From FEN-1219 sp037445815 (GTDB lineage Bacteria; Pseudomonadota; Gammaproteobacteria; Steroidobacterales; Rariloculaceae), in assembly GCA_037445815.1 (NCBI GenBank), contig JBBIJV010000056.1, positions 1 to 18,808 of the forward strand: DNA of 18,808 nucleotides, in the 5' to 3' direction. Numbering within the stretch: position 1 is the first letter of the stretch; each line of letters starts with the position of its first letter. A program made the translations under genes and the position numbers. Shown piece by piece: positions 7,326 to 14,066 of the stretch. A model generated the notes under the pieces. It worked only from the letters and a program-made list of their open reading frames with translations. It made no database searches and had not been told where the DNA came from.

Positions 7326-8285
7326 CTACTCGGCGACGAGCGACGAAGCGATCCTGCGAACGGTGCGCCGCGGTACCTCGCCGATCGCCGTGACTTTGCG
7401 GTCGCCGAACGTCTGCGAGTAGGCGTTCGTGCTGCCGGCCGTCGAGAACCCGTCCGGCATGTCGGCCTGCGCGGCCGAGGCTTCGATGAACACGGACACG
7501 GTGGCGAGCCCGTCCGAGTAGACGAGGTGCCCGACCGGCGTGTCGGAGCCCGCTATGGAGCTCTGCGTTGCGACCGAGAGCTCGAAGCCATCCGGCGCGT
7601 CCATCGCCCGCCACGGCACCTCGGCAGCGAGCGGCGCGGACGCCGGCGCGCGCAACGTCGTGAAACCCGTGGTGTCGATCGTCGGCTCGAGCTCGCTGGC
7701 CGGAATGTCGGCGGTGATCTCGATCTCCGTGAACACGATTTGCTCGACGACCTCGCCGCGCTCGCCGACGAGCTGCGACTTGAGCGGCATCGCCGTCTCT
7801 TGATCGAGCCACAACCGGTAGCCGTAGCGGAACTCGTCGCGCGGCCGGATCTCGAGCACTTGAACGGCGCGCTCCGCGACGCGTGCGCCGTCGCCGAGCG
7901 CGAGATCGTAGTGCGGCGAGAACTCCGTCGCGTTGCTCGGCAGCGCCGAAACCAACGGACTCGAGTCGCTGCGCGTTTCGAGCAGCACGATCCGGCGATC
8001 GGGGAAGATAGCCTGAGCGCGATCGCCCTGGCGCACGAACTCGCTGCCGGCGCCGTCGAGCGCCAGGATGCGCTCGCCGGTCTTTCCGTCTTCGTTGCGG
8101 TGGACGATCTGGAGCGTCTCGGCCGTGCCACCGAGCACGTGCACGAAAGTACCGCGGTAATTGAGCTCCTCGACGGCGCGCGTCATGCGCTCCAGCCAGT
8201 CGCGCGCTTCTTGAGCCGAAGCATGACCGCCGAAGACGAGCAGCAACACGATCGACGGCGCTGCAACGCGGCCAGCGGGTTTCAT
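7326..8285 (-). CDS. rseB: Sigma-E factor regulatory protein RseB/MucB
   Basis: RseB is a periplasmic protein that binds the periplasmic part of RseA, shields it from proteolysis and senses mislocalised lipopolysaccharide or lipoproteins. The product is 319 residues. It opens with a signal peptide: basic start MKPAGR, hydrophobic core SIVLLLVFGG, and a likely cleavage after HASA. The mature part starts ARDWLERMTRAVEELNYRGT, typical of the MucB/RseB N-terminal domain, and continues with FVHVLGGTAETLQIVHRNED. The C-terminal domain includes DGLATVSVFIEA and VTAIGEVPRRTVRRIA. The ATG lies four bases after the rseA stop codon, so the genes are co-transcribed and the proteins are predicted partners. 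Confidence 0.94.
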   Translation of the reverse strand: MKPAGRVAAPSIVLLLVFGGHASAQEARDWLERMTRAVEELNYRGTFVHVLGGTAETLQIVHRNEDGKTGERILALDGAGSEFVRQGDRAQAIFPDRRIVLLETRSDSSPLVSALPSNATEFSPHYDLALGDGARVAERAVQVLEIRPRDEFRYGYRLWLDQETAMPLKSQLVGERGEVVEQIVFTEIEITADIPASELEPTIDTTGFTTLRAPASAPLAAEVPWRAMDAPDGFELSVATQSSIAGSDTPVGHLVYSDGLATVSVFIEASAAQADMPDGFSTAGSTNAYSQTFGDRKVTAIGEVPRRTVRRIASSLVAE

Positions 8286-8289
8286 CGGC

Positions 8290-8922
8290 TTACTCCAAAC
8301 CTTCGCCGGCGACGGGCACGGGCTTCGCGGCAGCGGTGTCGTCTCGGACGACGGCGGGCTGCTCCAGCGCGGAGCCGACGACGTTCGAGCTCACGGAAGT
8401 CCTCGTCAATCCCGACGCGAACTCGCCGTGGCGCATGAGATAGTTCGTGAGCCGGATCGGCGCCAGCGTGCGCGATTGATCCACATTCTCGGGCACGACG
8501 TAGCTCGGAGCGACGGCCGCACCGCGCGTGTCGACCGGCGCCTCTGCGATCGCGGGCGTGCTGCCCGGCATGAAGGACGCCTCGTTCAAAGAACGCAGCG
8601 CCCCGATCGCGACGACGGCGACGGTAGCGGCAATGCTTACACCCAACAGCGGGGCCGCGAAGCGTTCGGTCCACCGCTCACGCGGCCTCTTGAGGCTGGG
8701 CACGGTGCCGCCCGACAGCGCTGCGGCCACGCGCTGCCGGAGCACCGATGGGTGCGGCTCCAGCAGCTCGCCGCGCAGCGCCGCGCCGATCAAGGTGTAG
8801 CGCATGGCGCGCGCTCGTGCTTCCGGGTCGCGTTCGAAACGCCGCACCAACAATGCGCTCTCGTCGGCCGAGAGCTCGTTGTCGATGAAGGCGGAGATTT
8901 GGTCGCTGATTCTTTCTGTCAT
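8290..8922 (-). CDS. rseA: Anti-sigma-E factor RseA/MucA
   Basis: RseA is the inner-membrane anti-sigma factor that holds sigma-E inactive through its cytosolic N-terminus and is destroyed by regulated proteolysis under envelope stress. The product is 210 residues. The N-terminus MTERISDQISAFIDNELSAD is the characteristic anti-sigma domain, and RYTLIGAALRGE near residues 41-52 is its second conserved helix. One membrane segment lies at about 89-109 (AAPLLGVSIAATVAVVAIGAL). A periplasmic part of about 100 residues follows, available for RseB binding. The frame is open upstream to 9024, but the ATG at 8922, 23 bases after the rpoE stop, matches the family start. Confidence 0.94.
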   Translation of the reverse strand: MTERISDQISAFIDNELSADESALLVRRFERDPEARARAMRYTLIGAALRGELLEPHPSVLRQRVAAALSGGTVPSLKRPRERWTERFAAPLLGVSIAATVAVVAIGALRSLNEASFMPGSTPAIAEAPVDTRGAAVAPSYVVPENVDQSRTLAPIRLTNYLMRHGEFASGLTRTSVSSNVVGSALEQPAVVRDDTAAAKPVPVAGEGLE

Positions 8923-8945
8923 GGTCTCGAATCGCAGGTTTGCCG

Positions 8946-9566
8946 TTACAACAACGGCGCAAGCGCTTTGTCGATCGCTTCGCGCGCGCGAAAGATGCGC
9001 GAGCGCACCGTGCCGACGGGGCACTCCATGGTCTGCGCGATTTCCTCGTAGCTCAAGCCTTCGATCTCACGCAGCAGGATTGCGGTGCGCAGCTCCTCCG
9101 GAAGAGCGTGGATCGCGCGATTGATCGTGTCGCGTATTTCATCCGATTGAACGAGCGCTTCGGGCGTGTCGAGCTCGCGTAGCTCGTTCAAGATGCCGGC
9201 CTGCTCCGGATCCTGAGTATCGAGATCGTACGTCACGGGCTTGCGCCCCGTGGCGACGAGGTGATTCTTGGCCGTATTGATCGCGATGCGATAGAGCCAG
9301 GTGTAGAAAGCGCTATCGCCGCGGAACGACGGCGCTGCACGATACGCCTTCAAGAATGCCTCTTGCGCAACGTCAAGGGCTTCGGCCGAGTCGCGAACGT
9401 ATCGCATGATGAGCTTGACGATCTTGTGCTGGTACTTCACGACCAACAGATCGAACGCCGATCTGTCGCCCTGCTGCACGCGTCGAATCAGCGCGAGGTC
9501 CGCGGCTCCACTACCGGGAGGGTTTCGGTCGCTCTGCTCTGTCAAACGCTGCTCGGTAGACCCCAT
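8946..9566 (-). CDS. rpoE: RNA polymerase sigma-E factor (RpoE/AlgU)
   Basis: An extracytoplasmic-function sigma factor that directs the envelope stress regulon. Region 2 is strongly AlgU-like: GDRSAFDLLVVKYQHKIVKL, DVAQEAFLKAYRA and GDSAFYTWLYRIAINTAKNH. Region 4 is ELRTAILLREIEGLSYEEIA followed by CPVGTVRSRIFRAREAIDKA. The domains are intact. The start is uncertain. ATG codons exist at 9596 and 9566, both without a visible ribosome binding site, and a TTG at 9545 begins a sequence (TEQSDR...) closer to the usual AlgU N-terminus. The region before helix 1 is about 20 residues longer than in AlgU if 9566 is right. A sigma-E-like promoter lies across 9555-9582, favouring a start downstream of both ATGs. 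The operon continues with rseA, rseB and rseC. Confidence 0.92.
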   Translation of the reverse strand: MGSTEQRLTEQSDRNPPGSGAADLALIRRVQQGDRSAFDLLVVKYQHKIVKLIMRYVRDSAEALDVAQEAFLKAYRAAPSFRGDSAFYTWLYRIAINTAKNHLVATGRKPVTYDLDTQDPEQAGILNELRELDTPEALVQSDEIRDTINRAIHALPEELRTAILLREIEGLSYEEIAQTMECPVGTVRSRIFRAREAIDKALAPLL

Positions 9567-9582
9567 GCTGCACCAAAAGTTC
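9555..9582 (-). promoter_or_regulatory. Candidate sigma-E autoregulatory promoter of rpoE
   Basis: Minus strand: GAACTT at 9582-9577, exactly 16 bases, then TCTACC at 9560-9555, preceded by G. The known sigma-E consensus is GAACTT, 16 bases, TCTGA or TCTAA. The -35 match is perfect and the -10 is nearly so. rpoE operons are commonly autoregulated from such a promoter. Transcription would start near 9549, inside the longest rpoE reading frame, leaving a very short leader before the TTG at 9545. That geometry is awkward, so the call is tentative. Confidence 0.45.
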
Positions 9583-9654
9583 GCTGCGCCGGGCATCCGG
9601 ATTACGCCGGGGCGGCTCGCGGCCGTGGAATGATTCTAGCTCAGTTCGGGCCGC

Positions 9655-9678
9655 GGAGCCGCCGCAATGAGCGGCTCC
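9655..9678 (-). terminator. Hairpin after ygfX, without T-run
   Basis: A perfect 8-bp stem (GGAGCCGC with GCGGCTCC) encloses an 8-base loop. It lies 5 bases past the ygfX stop codon, at the end of the sdh-sdhE-ygfX block and upstream of rpoE. No run of T follows on the minus strand, so it is at best a weak or factor-assisted terminator, or an mRNA 3'-end stabiliser. Confidence 0.4.
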
Positions 9679-9683
9679 CGTGC

Positions 9684-10124
9684 TCATTCGCTGCCGTGCA
9701 GCGCGAGCAAAGCGCATAATCGGCGCCAATCGTCCGGCGCAACCTGGTCGACGAACAAGAATATGTAGCGTCGCCTTACGCCGCGGCCGAGATCGAGCTT
9801 GATCCAGAACGGACAGATCAACGTGCCCGCGCCGAGACGCAGGTTGCCCGTTTGCCACTGGGGCACGGCGCACGAGCCGTCGGCTGCGAAATGGATCGCC
9901 GTCGGCGTTCGGCGCGGGCGCCGCCAGGCCGCGTGGCCGGCGAGCGCCGCGAGCGAGAGCGCCTTCAGCGCGACGGGAGCCCCGGAGAGCAGCAGGGCCG
10001 CCGCGAGCACCGCGTGCAGCCCGCACCACCATGCGCGCAGAAGCCGCGAAGGCTCGAGGTCAAGAGTCAGCGACGGCGCGGATGCGCTCGAGGAGACGGG
10101 CAGTGTCGGCGTCGTCGGGCGCAC
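9684..10124 (-). CDS. ygfX: YgfX/CptA-like membrane protein
   Basis: YgfX (CptA) is a small inner-membrane protein encoded next to sdhE. In E. coli it has been described as a toxin affecting MreB and FtsZ, though its main role is debated. The product is up to 146 residues. The domain begins near SLTLDLEPSRLLRAWWCGLH. Two hydrophobic segments follow (about 33-46 and 50-64), then a basic turn WRRPRRTPTA and a cytosolic beta-rich tail with FWIKLDL and a final DDWRRLCALLALHG helix, as in YgfX. The start is uncertain: the GTG at 10124 overlaps sdhE by 65 bases, and no ATG lies closer to the domain. It ends the sdh block and is followed by a hairpin. Confidence 0.8.
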   Translation of the reverse strand: MRPTTPTLPVSSSASAPSLTLDLEPSRLLRAWWCGLHAVLAAALLLSGAPVALKALSLAALAGHAAWRRPRRTPTAIHFAADGSCAVPQWQTGNLRLGAGTLICPFWIKLDLGRGVRRRYIFLFVDQVAPDDWRRLCALLALHGSE

Positions 10125-10326
10125 GGCTGCCCAGAAGATACGCGTGCAGCGTGGGGTCCGGCAGCTCGAGAATCGCCTCGAAGGCGGCCATTTCGCTTTC
10201 CGTCAGCGTCGCCGCGTGCCGATCGGCGAACCCGCGCAACAGGTGGTCGAGCTCGCGCATGCCGCGCCGGCACCGCCACCTGAGCCGCTCGGCTCTCGAT
10301 CGATCGGTCGTGACGGGCGCGATCAC
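10060..10326 (-). CDS. sdhE: FAD assembly factor SdhE (YgfY/CptB)
   Basis: SdhE promotes covalent attachment of FAD to SdhA and is the bacterial counterpart of mitochondrial SDHAF2. The product is 88 residues. The functional motif RGxxE appears as RGMRE (21-25) within RLRWRCRRGMRELD, the family hallmark. The remainder is the acidic five-helix body (LTESEMAAFEAILELPDPTL). The best start is GTG at 10326, 23 bases after the sdhB stop codon, with only a weak ribosome binding site. The ATG at the RGMRE methionine would remove the first helix, and the frame continues upstream only as sdhB shadow. Location directly after sdhB, ahead of ygfX, supports the assignment. Confidence 0.9.
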   Translation of the reverse strand: MIAPVTTDRSRAERLRWRCRRGMRELDHLLRGFADRHAATLTESEMAAFEAILELPDPTLHAYLLGSRAPDDADTARLLERIRAVADS

Positions 10327-10349
10327 ATGCAACCCGCGAGAGGCACCGC

Positions 10350-11132
10350 CTAGAGACGGCGTTCCGCGATCATCTTCTTGATCTCGGCGATCGCCTTGCC
10401 GGGATTCAAATCCTTCGGGCACGCCTGCGTGCAGTTCAAGATCGTGTGGCACCGGTACAGGCGGAAGGCGTCCTCGAGCTGGTCGAGACGCTCCCCCTTC
10501 GACTCGTCGCGGCTGTCCACGAGCCAGCGATACGCCTGCAGCAGCGCCGCGGGGCCGAGATAACGGTCGCCGTTCCACCAGTAGCTCGGGCACGACGTGG
10601 AGCAGCACGCGCAGAGGATGCACGCGGACGGCGTGTTGATCTTTTCCTGATCGTCCTTCGACTGGAGCCGCTCGCGGTCGGGCGGCGGAGGCGTTTGCGC
10701 CTCGAGCCACGGCTTCACGGCCGCATATTGCGCGTAGAACGTCGTGAGATCCGGCACGAGATCCTTGACGACGGGCATGTGGGGCAGCGGATAGATCTTG
10801 ACGGTGCTCTTGCAGTCCTCGATCGCCGTCAGGCACGCGAGCTGGTTCTTCCCGTCGATGTTCATCGCGCACGAGCCGCAGATGCCTTCGCGGCACGAGC
10901 GGCGGAACGCGAGCGTGGCGTCGATCTCGTTCTTGATCTTGATCAACGCGTCGAGAACCATCGGCGCGCAGTTGTCCAGGTCGACGTCGTACGTGTCCAT
11001 GCGCGGGTTTTCGCCCGTCGTTGGATCGTAACGGTAGATCACGAACTGCCGGACGTTCTTGGCGCCCGCAGCACCGCCGTGCCGCTTCCCCGGCTTCACC
11101 TTCGAGTTGGCTGGTAGAGTGAACTGCGCCAT
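10350..11132 (-). CDS. sdhB: Succinate dehydrogenase iron-sulfur subunit
   Basis: SdhB carries the [2Fe-2S], [4Fe-4S] and [3Fe-4S] clusters that pass electrons from the FAD of SdhA to ubiquinone. The product is 260 residues, about 20 longer than E. coli SdhB because of an N-terminal extension, and closer to alphaproteobacterial and mitochondrial forms. The [2Fe-2S] cysteines are Cys80, Cys85, Cys88 and Cys100 (SCREGICGSCAMNIDGKNQL region). Cys171, Cys174, Cys177 and Cys181 lie in ACILCACCSTSCPSYWW; Cys228, Cys234 and Cys238 lie in CHTILNCTQACPKDLNPGKA. All cluster ligands are present. The ATG has AAGGAAAG just upstream. It lies 67 bases after sdhA and 23 bases before sdhE. Confidence 0.97.
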   Translation of the reverse strand: MAQFTLPANSKVKPGKRHGGAAGAKNVRQFVIYRYDPTTGENPRMDTYDVDLDNCAPMVLDALIKIKNEIDATLAFRRSCREGICGSCAMNIDGKNQLACLTAIEDCKSTVKIYPLPHMPVVKDLVPDLTTFYAQYAAVKPWLEAQTPPPPDRERLQSKDDQEKINTPSACILCACCSTSCPSYWWNGDRYLGPAALLQAYRWLVDSRDESKGERLDQLEDAFRLYRCHTILNCTQACPKDLNPGKAIAEIKKMIAERRL

Positions 11133-11167
11133 ATCTTTCCTTCGTTGCTTCGTCGTTCGGTTCGGCT

Positions 11168-11186
11168 CGACCTACGCGAAAGGTCG
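11168..11186 (-). other. Small hairpin between sdhA and sdhB
   Basis: A 6-bp inverted repeat (CGACCT and AGGTCG) with a 7-base loop lies in the 67-base gap between sdhA and sdhB. It has no T-run. It may affect mRNA processing or stability between the two cistrons; that is inference from position only. Confidence 0.25.
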
Positions 11187-11199
11187 GCCGGCCCCGGTC

Positions 11200-12987
11200 T
11201 CAGTAGGTGCGTGCCTTCGGCGGAATCGGCTTCACATCGTCGGTGAGCGTCGTCAGCGTCACGGGCCGATAATCGAATCGCACCGCTCCCTTCGGATCGA
11301 CCCAGCAGAGCGTATGCTTGAGCCAGTTCTCGTCGTCGCGCTGCGGATAGTCCTCGCGCGCCTGTGCGCCGCGGCTCTCGGTACGATTCAGCGCGCTCTT
11401 GATCGTGCCCATTGCCTGCAGCAGCAGGTTGTCGAGCTCGAGCGTCTCGACCAAGTCCGTGTTCCAGATCAGCGTGCGGTCGCTGACGCCGACGTCGGCG
11501 AACGACGCGAACACTTGCTCGAGCTTATCGATGCCCTCCTGCAGCGACTCGCCGGTGCGGAACACGGCGGCGTGGTTCTGCATGACGCGCTGCATGTCGA
11601 GGCGGATGTTCGCCGTCGGCAGCTTGCCCTTCGCATTGCGCAGCTTGTCGAGCCGTGCGACGGCTTCCTCGCCGGCATTCGGCGGAAGCGGCGGCGGCCG
11701 CGAGCCGCGTTTGATGAGTTGGCCGCAGCGTTGTGCAGCCGCGCGGCCGAACACGACGAGGTCGATCAGCGAGTTCGAGCCTAGCCGGTTCGCACCATGC
11801 ACGGAAACGCACGCAGCCTCGCCGATCGCCATCAAGCCGGGCACGACGCGATCCTTGCCGTTCGAGTCGATCGTCAGCGCCTCGCCGTGATAGTTCGTGG
11901 GCACGCCGCCCATGTTGTAGTGCACGGTGGGCAGAACGGGAATCGGCGCCTTCAATACGTCGACGCCCGCAAAGATCTTCGCCGTCTCCGCGATGCCGGG
12001 CAGCCGCTCTTCGATGACGTCGCGCCCCAAGTGCTCGAGGTGCAGGTGAACGTGATCCTTGTGCTTGCCGACGCCGCGCCCTTCGCGGATCTCGATCGTG
12101 ATCGAGCGGCTCACGACGTCGCGAGACGCGAGGTCCTTCGCGTTCGGCGCATAGCGCTCCATGAAGCGCTCGCCCGCGGAGTTCGTGAGATAGCCGCCTT
12201 CGCCGCGCACGCCTTCGGTGATCAGCATGCCGGCGCCGTAAACCCCGGTCGGGTGGAACTGCACGAACTCGAGGTCCTGGAGCGGCAACCCGGCGCGCAG
12301 CACCATCGCGTTCCCATCGCCCGTGCAGATGTGCGCCGACGTGCACGAGAAGTACGCGCGGCCGTAGCCGCCCGTCGCGAGGATCACCATCTGCGACCTG
12401 AAGCGATGCAGCCGGCCCGTCGCCATGTCGAGCGCGACGACGCCGCGGCATGCGCCGTTCTCCATGATGAGGTCGATCGCGAAATACTCGACGAAAAATT
12501 CGGCCGAGTGCTTCAGCGACTGCTGATACAGCGTGTGCAGCATCGCATGACCCGTGCGGTCGGCCGCCGCGCAGGTGCGCTGCGCGATGCCTTCGCCGAA
12601 GCGCGTGGTCATGCCGCCGAACGGCCGCTGGTAGATGCGGCCGTCTTCCGTGCGCGAGAACGGCACGCCGTAGTGCTCGAGCTCGATGACGGAGGCCGGA
12701 GCCTCTTTGCACATGTACTCGATCGCGTCCTGATCGCCGAGCCAGTCGGAGCCCTTGACCGTGTCGTACATGTGCCAACGCCAGTCGTCCTCGCCCATGT
12801 TGCCGAGCGCGGCGCTGATGCCGCCCTGAGCCGCAACCGTGTGGCTGCGCGTCGGGAACACCTTGCTCAAGGCAGCGGTCGATAGGCCTTGCTCCGCGAG
12901 GCCGAGCGTGGCCCGTAATCCGGCGCCGCCCGCTCCGACGACGACCACGTCGTAGGTGTGATCGATGAATTCGTATTCTTTGGTCAT
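11200..12987 (-). CDS. sdhA: Succinate dehydrogenase flavoprotein subunit
   Basis: SdhA oxidises succinate to fumarate in the TCA cycle with covalently bound FAD, on the cytosolic face of the inner membrane. The product is 595 residues. The N-terminus has the dinucleotide fold YDVVVVGAGGAGLRATLGLA. The FAD-linking histidine lies in SHTVAAQGGISAALGN. The substrate site includes HPTGVYGAGMLITEGVRGEG, the catalytic arginine in SRDVVSRS, HYNMGGVPTNYHG and GANRLGSNSLIDLVVFGR. The C-terminal helical domain ends with DDVKPIPPKARTY, as in mitochondrial-type SdhA. The frame opens five codons earlier at a TTG, but the ATG at 12987 gives the usual N-terminus and starts 4 bases after sdhD. Confidence 0.97.
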   Translation of the reverse strand: MTKEYEFIDHTYDVVVVGAGGAGLRATLGLAEQGLSTAALSKVFPTRSHTVAAQGGISAALGNMGEDDWRWHMYDTVKGSDWLGDQDAIEYMCKEAPASVIELEHYGVPFSRTEDGRIYQRPFGGMTTRFGEGIAQRTCAAADRTGHAMLHTLYQQSLKHSAEFFVEYFAIDLIMENGACRGVVALDMATGRLHRFRSQMVILATGGYGRAYFSCTSAHICTGDGNAMVLRAGLPLQDLEFVQFHPTGVYGAGMLITEGVRGEGGYLTNSAGERFMERYAPNAKDLASRDVVSRSITIEIREGRGVGKHKDHVHLHLEHLGRDVIEERLPGIAETAKIFAGVDVLKAPIPVLPTVHYNMGGVPTNYHGEALTIDSNGKDRVVPGLMAIGEAACVSVHGANRLGSNSLIDLVVFGRAAAQRCGQLIKRGSRPPPLPPNAGEEAVARLDKLRNAKGKLPTANIRLDMQRVMQNHAAVFRTGESLQEGIDKLEQVFASFADVGVSDRTLIWNTDLVETLELDNLLLQAMGTIKSALNRTESRGAQAREDYPQRDDENWLKHTLCWVDPKGAVRFDYRPVTLTTLTDDVKPIPPKARTY

Positions 12988-12991
12988 TGGC

Positions 12992-13372
12992 CTAGGATCC
13001 AAACGCGATTCGGAGCACGGCGACCACCGCTGCGATCGTGAGGCCCGCGTGCGCGAGCGTCGACGCCATCAACGCGGCCGCCTTGCCGCCCTTGCCGGGC
13101 ACGTAGTCCTCGATGACGACCTGCACGCCGAGCGAGGAGTGATAGCCCACGGCGACGACGAGCAGGATCAGCATGATGCTCGTGACGGGCTCTCGGACCC
13201 ATGCAACGACGGTGGCATAGTCGAACCCGCCAAGCGTCATAAGCTCGTAAGCGAACCAAACGCCGAGCGGAATCAACGCGACGGCCGTCAGGCGCTGCAC
13301 CCACCAGTGCTCGGCGGCGCCTGCCCCTGTGCCGAGACCGAGCACGCGATTCAGCGGAGTCATGAGGCTCAT
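12992..13372 (-). CDS. sdhD: Succinate dehydrogenase membrane anchor SdhD
   Basis: SdhD and SdhC form the heme b-containing membrane anchor and ubiquinone site. The product is 126 residues with three hydrophobic segments, at about 25-45, 62-82 and 100-122. The heme-ligand histidine is His78 in GYHSSLGVQVVIEDYV; the acidic and tyrosine residues of that motif match the family. The early segment AEHWWVQRLTAVALIPLGVW is the typical SdhD start of the first helix. The ATG has GAGGG seven bases upstream and lies 9 bases after the sdhC stop. The product is divergent from E. coli SdhD, but order and motif make the call safe. Confidence 0.92.
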   Translation of the reverse strand: MSLMTPLNRVLGLGTGAGAAEHWWVQRLTAVALIPLGVWFAYELMTLGGFDYATVVAWVREPVTSIMLILLVVAVGYHSSLGVQVVIEDYVPGKGGKAAALMASTLAHAGLTIAAVVAVLRIAFGS

Positions 13373-13381
13373 GGCGCGCCC

Positions 13382-13759
13382 TCAGAAAATCGCAGCCGAC
13401 GAGAACGCGGCCGTTGCGACGAGCGTCACGACGACGACGGTGTAGCCGCTCGCACGAATGCGCTTTGGATCGAACCCGTACCCGGCGTCCCAGGCGAGGT
13501 GCCGGATGCCGTTCGCGAGATGGTAGAAGAAGCAGAGCGTCCAGCCGACGAGGAGCACCTTGAACCACGGCGCGCCAACGACGGCGTGCACGCCGTCGAA
13601 CGCTTCCCGTCCGCTCGCGAGCGCGATGAGCCAGACGGCGAGCACGATGGCTCCGAGCGAGAGCAGCAAACCGGATATTCGATGCAGGCTCGACAGCCAC
13701 ATCGTGATTTCCCAACGATAGATCCAGTACGGCGACAGCGGCCGCTCCTGTGCTTGCAT
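13382..13759 (-). CDS. sdhC: Succinate dehydrogenase cytochrome b556 subunit SdhC
   Basis: SdhC is the larger-motif partner of the heme b anchor. The product is 125 residues with three membrane segments, at about 28-48, 64-84 and 105-124. The family signature RPLSPYWIYRWEITMWLSSL (residues 6-25), followed by HRISG, marks the quinone-site region, with the serine and arginine of LHRISG near residues 26-30. The heme ligand is His80 in FYHLANGIRHLAWDAGY. The ATG at 13759 has GGGAGAG upstream. The frame is open further upstream to 13999, but that part overlaps the SDHAF4-like gene in another frame and is not sdhC. It starts 22 bases after that gene. Confidence 0.94.
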   Translation of the reverse strand: MQAQERPLSPYWIYRWEITMWLSSLHRISGLLLSLGAIVLAVWLIALASGREAFDGVHAVVGAPWFKVLLVGWTLCFFYHLANGIRHLAWDAGYGFDPKRIRASGYTVVVVTLVATAAFSSAAIF

Positions 13760-13781
13760 TGCTCGCGTCTCTCCCGAACGT

Positions 13782-13964
13782 CTAGAAATCGATACAACGG
13801 CCCGCTCGTTCCCAGTCGCCGAAACGAGTCGGCTCGGGCCCTTTCGGGCCGCCGATTTCGCGGCTGTGGGTGGTGCGGAAAGGCTGCGGCACTTCTGTCG
13901 AGGCACGGGGCCGTGACTCCGGCGCCGTGTCGGCGGCCGGCTGCCGTCCGCTATCACTGGGCAT
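13782..13964 (-). CDS. SDHAF4/DUF1674-like succinate dehydrogenase assembly factor
   Basis: A 60-residue protein recognised by its C-terminus: EIGGPKGPEPTRFGDWERAG (residues 36-55) followed by RCIDF at the stop codon. This is nearly identical to the hallmark end of the DUF1674 family, which includes mitochondrial SDHAF4 (Sdh8). In eukaryotes SDHAF4 binds flavinylated SDHA, limits its autoxidation and helps it join SDHB. The N-terminal 35 residues are polar, proline-rich and probably disordered, as in the family. The ATG at 13964 is the only start that leaves a protein of family size; the longer open frame upstream is antisense to ygfZ. No clear ribosome binding site is visible. It lies 22 bases before sdhC, making it the likely first gene of the sdh operon. 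Confidence 0.88.
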   Translation of the reverse strand: MPSDSGRQPAADTAPESRPRASTEVPQPFRTTHSREIGGPKGPEPTRFGDWERAGRCIDF

Positions 13965-13965
13965 C

Positions 13966-13978
13966 GGCAAATTTTGCC
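13966..13978. promoter_or_regulatory. Palindrome GGCAAATTTTGCC at the start of the sdh block
   Basis: A 13-base inverted repeat (GGCAAA, one central base, TTTGCC) ends one base before the ATG of the SDHAF4-like gene. Its position over the translation start and in the ygfZ/sdh divergent region would suit an operator or a small RNA structure masking the start. No regulator can be named. Confidence 0.3.
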
Positions 13979-14066
13979 AGAAAGCCCTAGACTCCGCACT
14001 ACTACGACGAGCCTTTCGTTCTCCGCCGTCCGAGCGAGGCCGTCGCTGGAAGCGCGGATTTTGGCA

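Noticed and set aside
9655..9678. Intrinsic terminator downstream of ygfX with high confidence
   Set aside because: The stem is perfect but no T-run follows on the minus strand, so it is kept only as a weak hairpin call.
11797..12885. Long plus-strand open frame antisense to sdhA
   Set aside because: Composition and position are those of a codon shadow; no motif or start context supports it.
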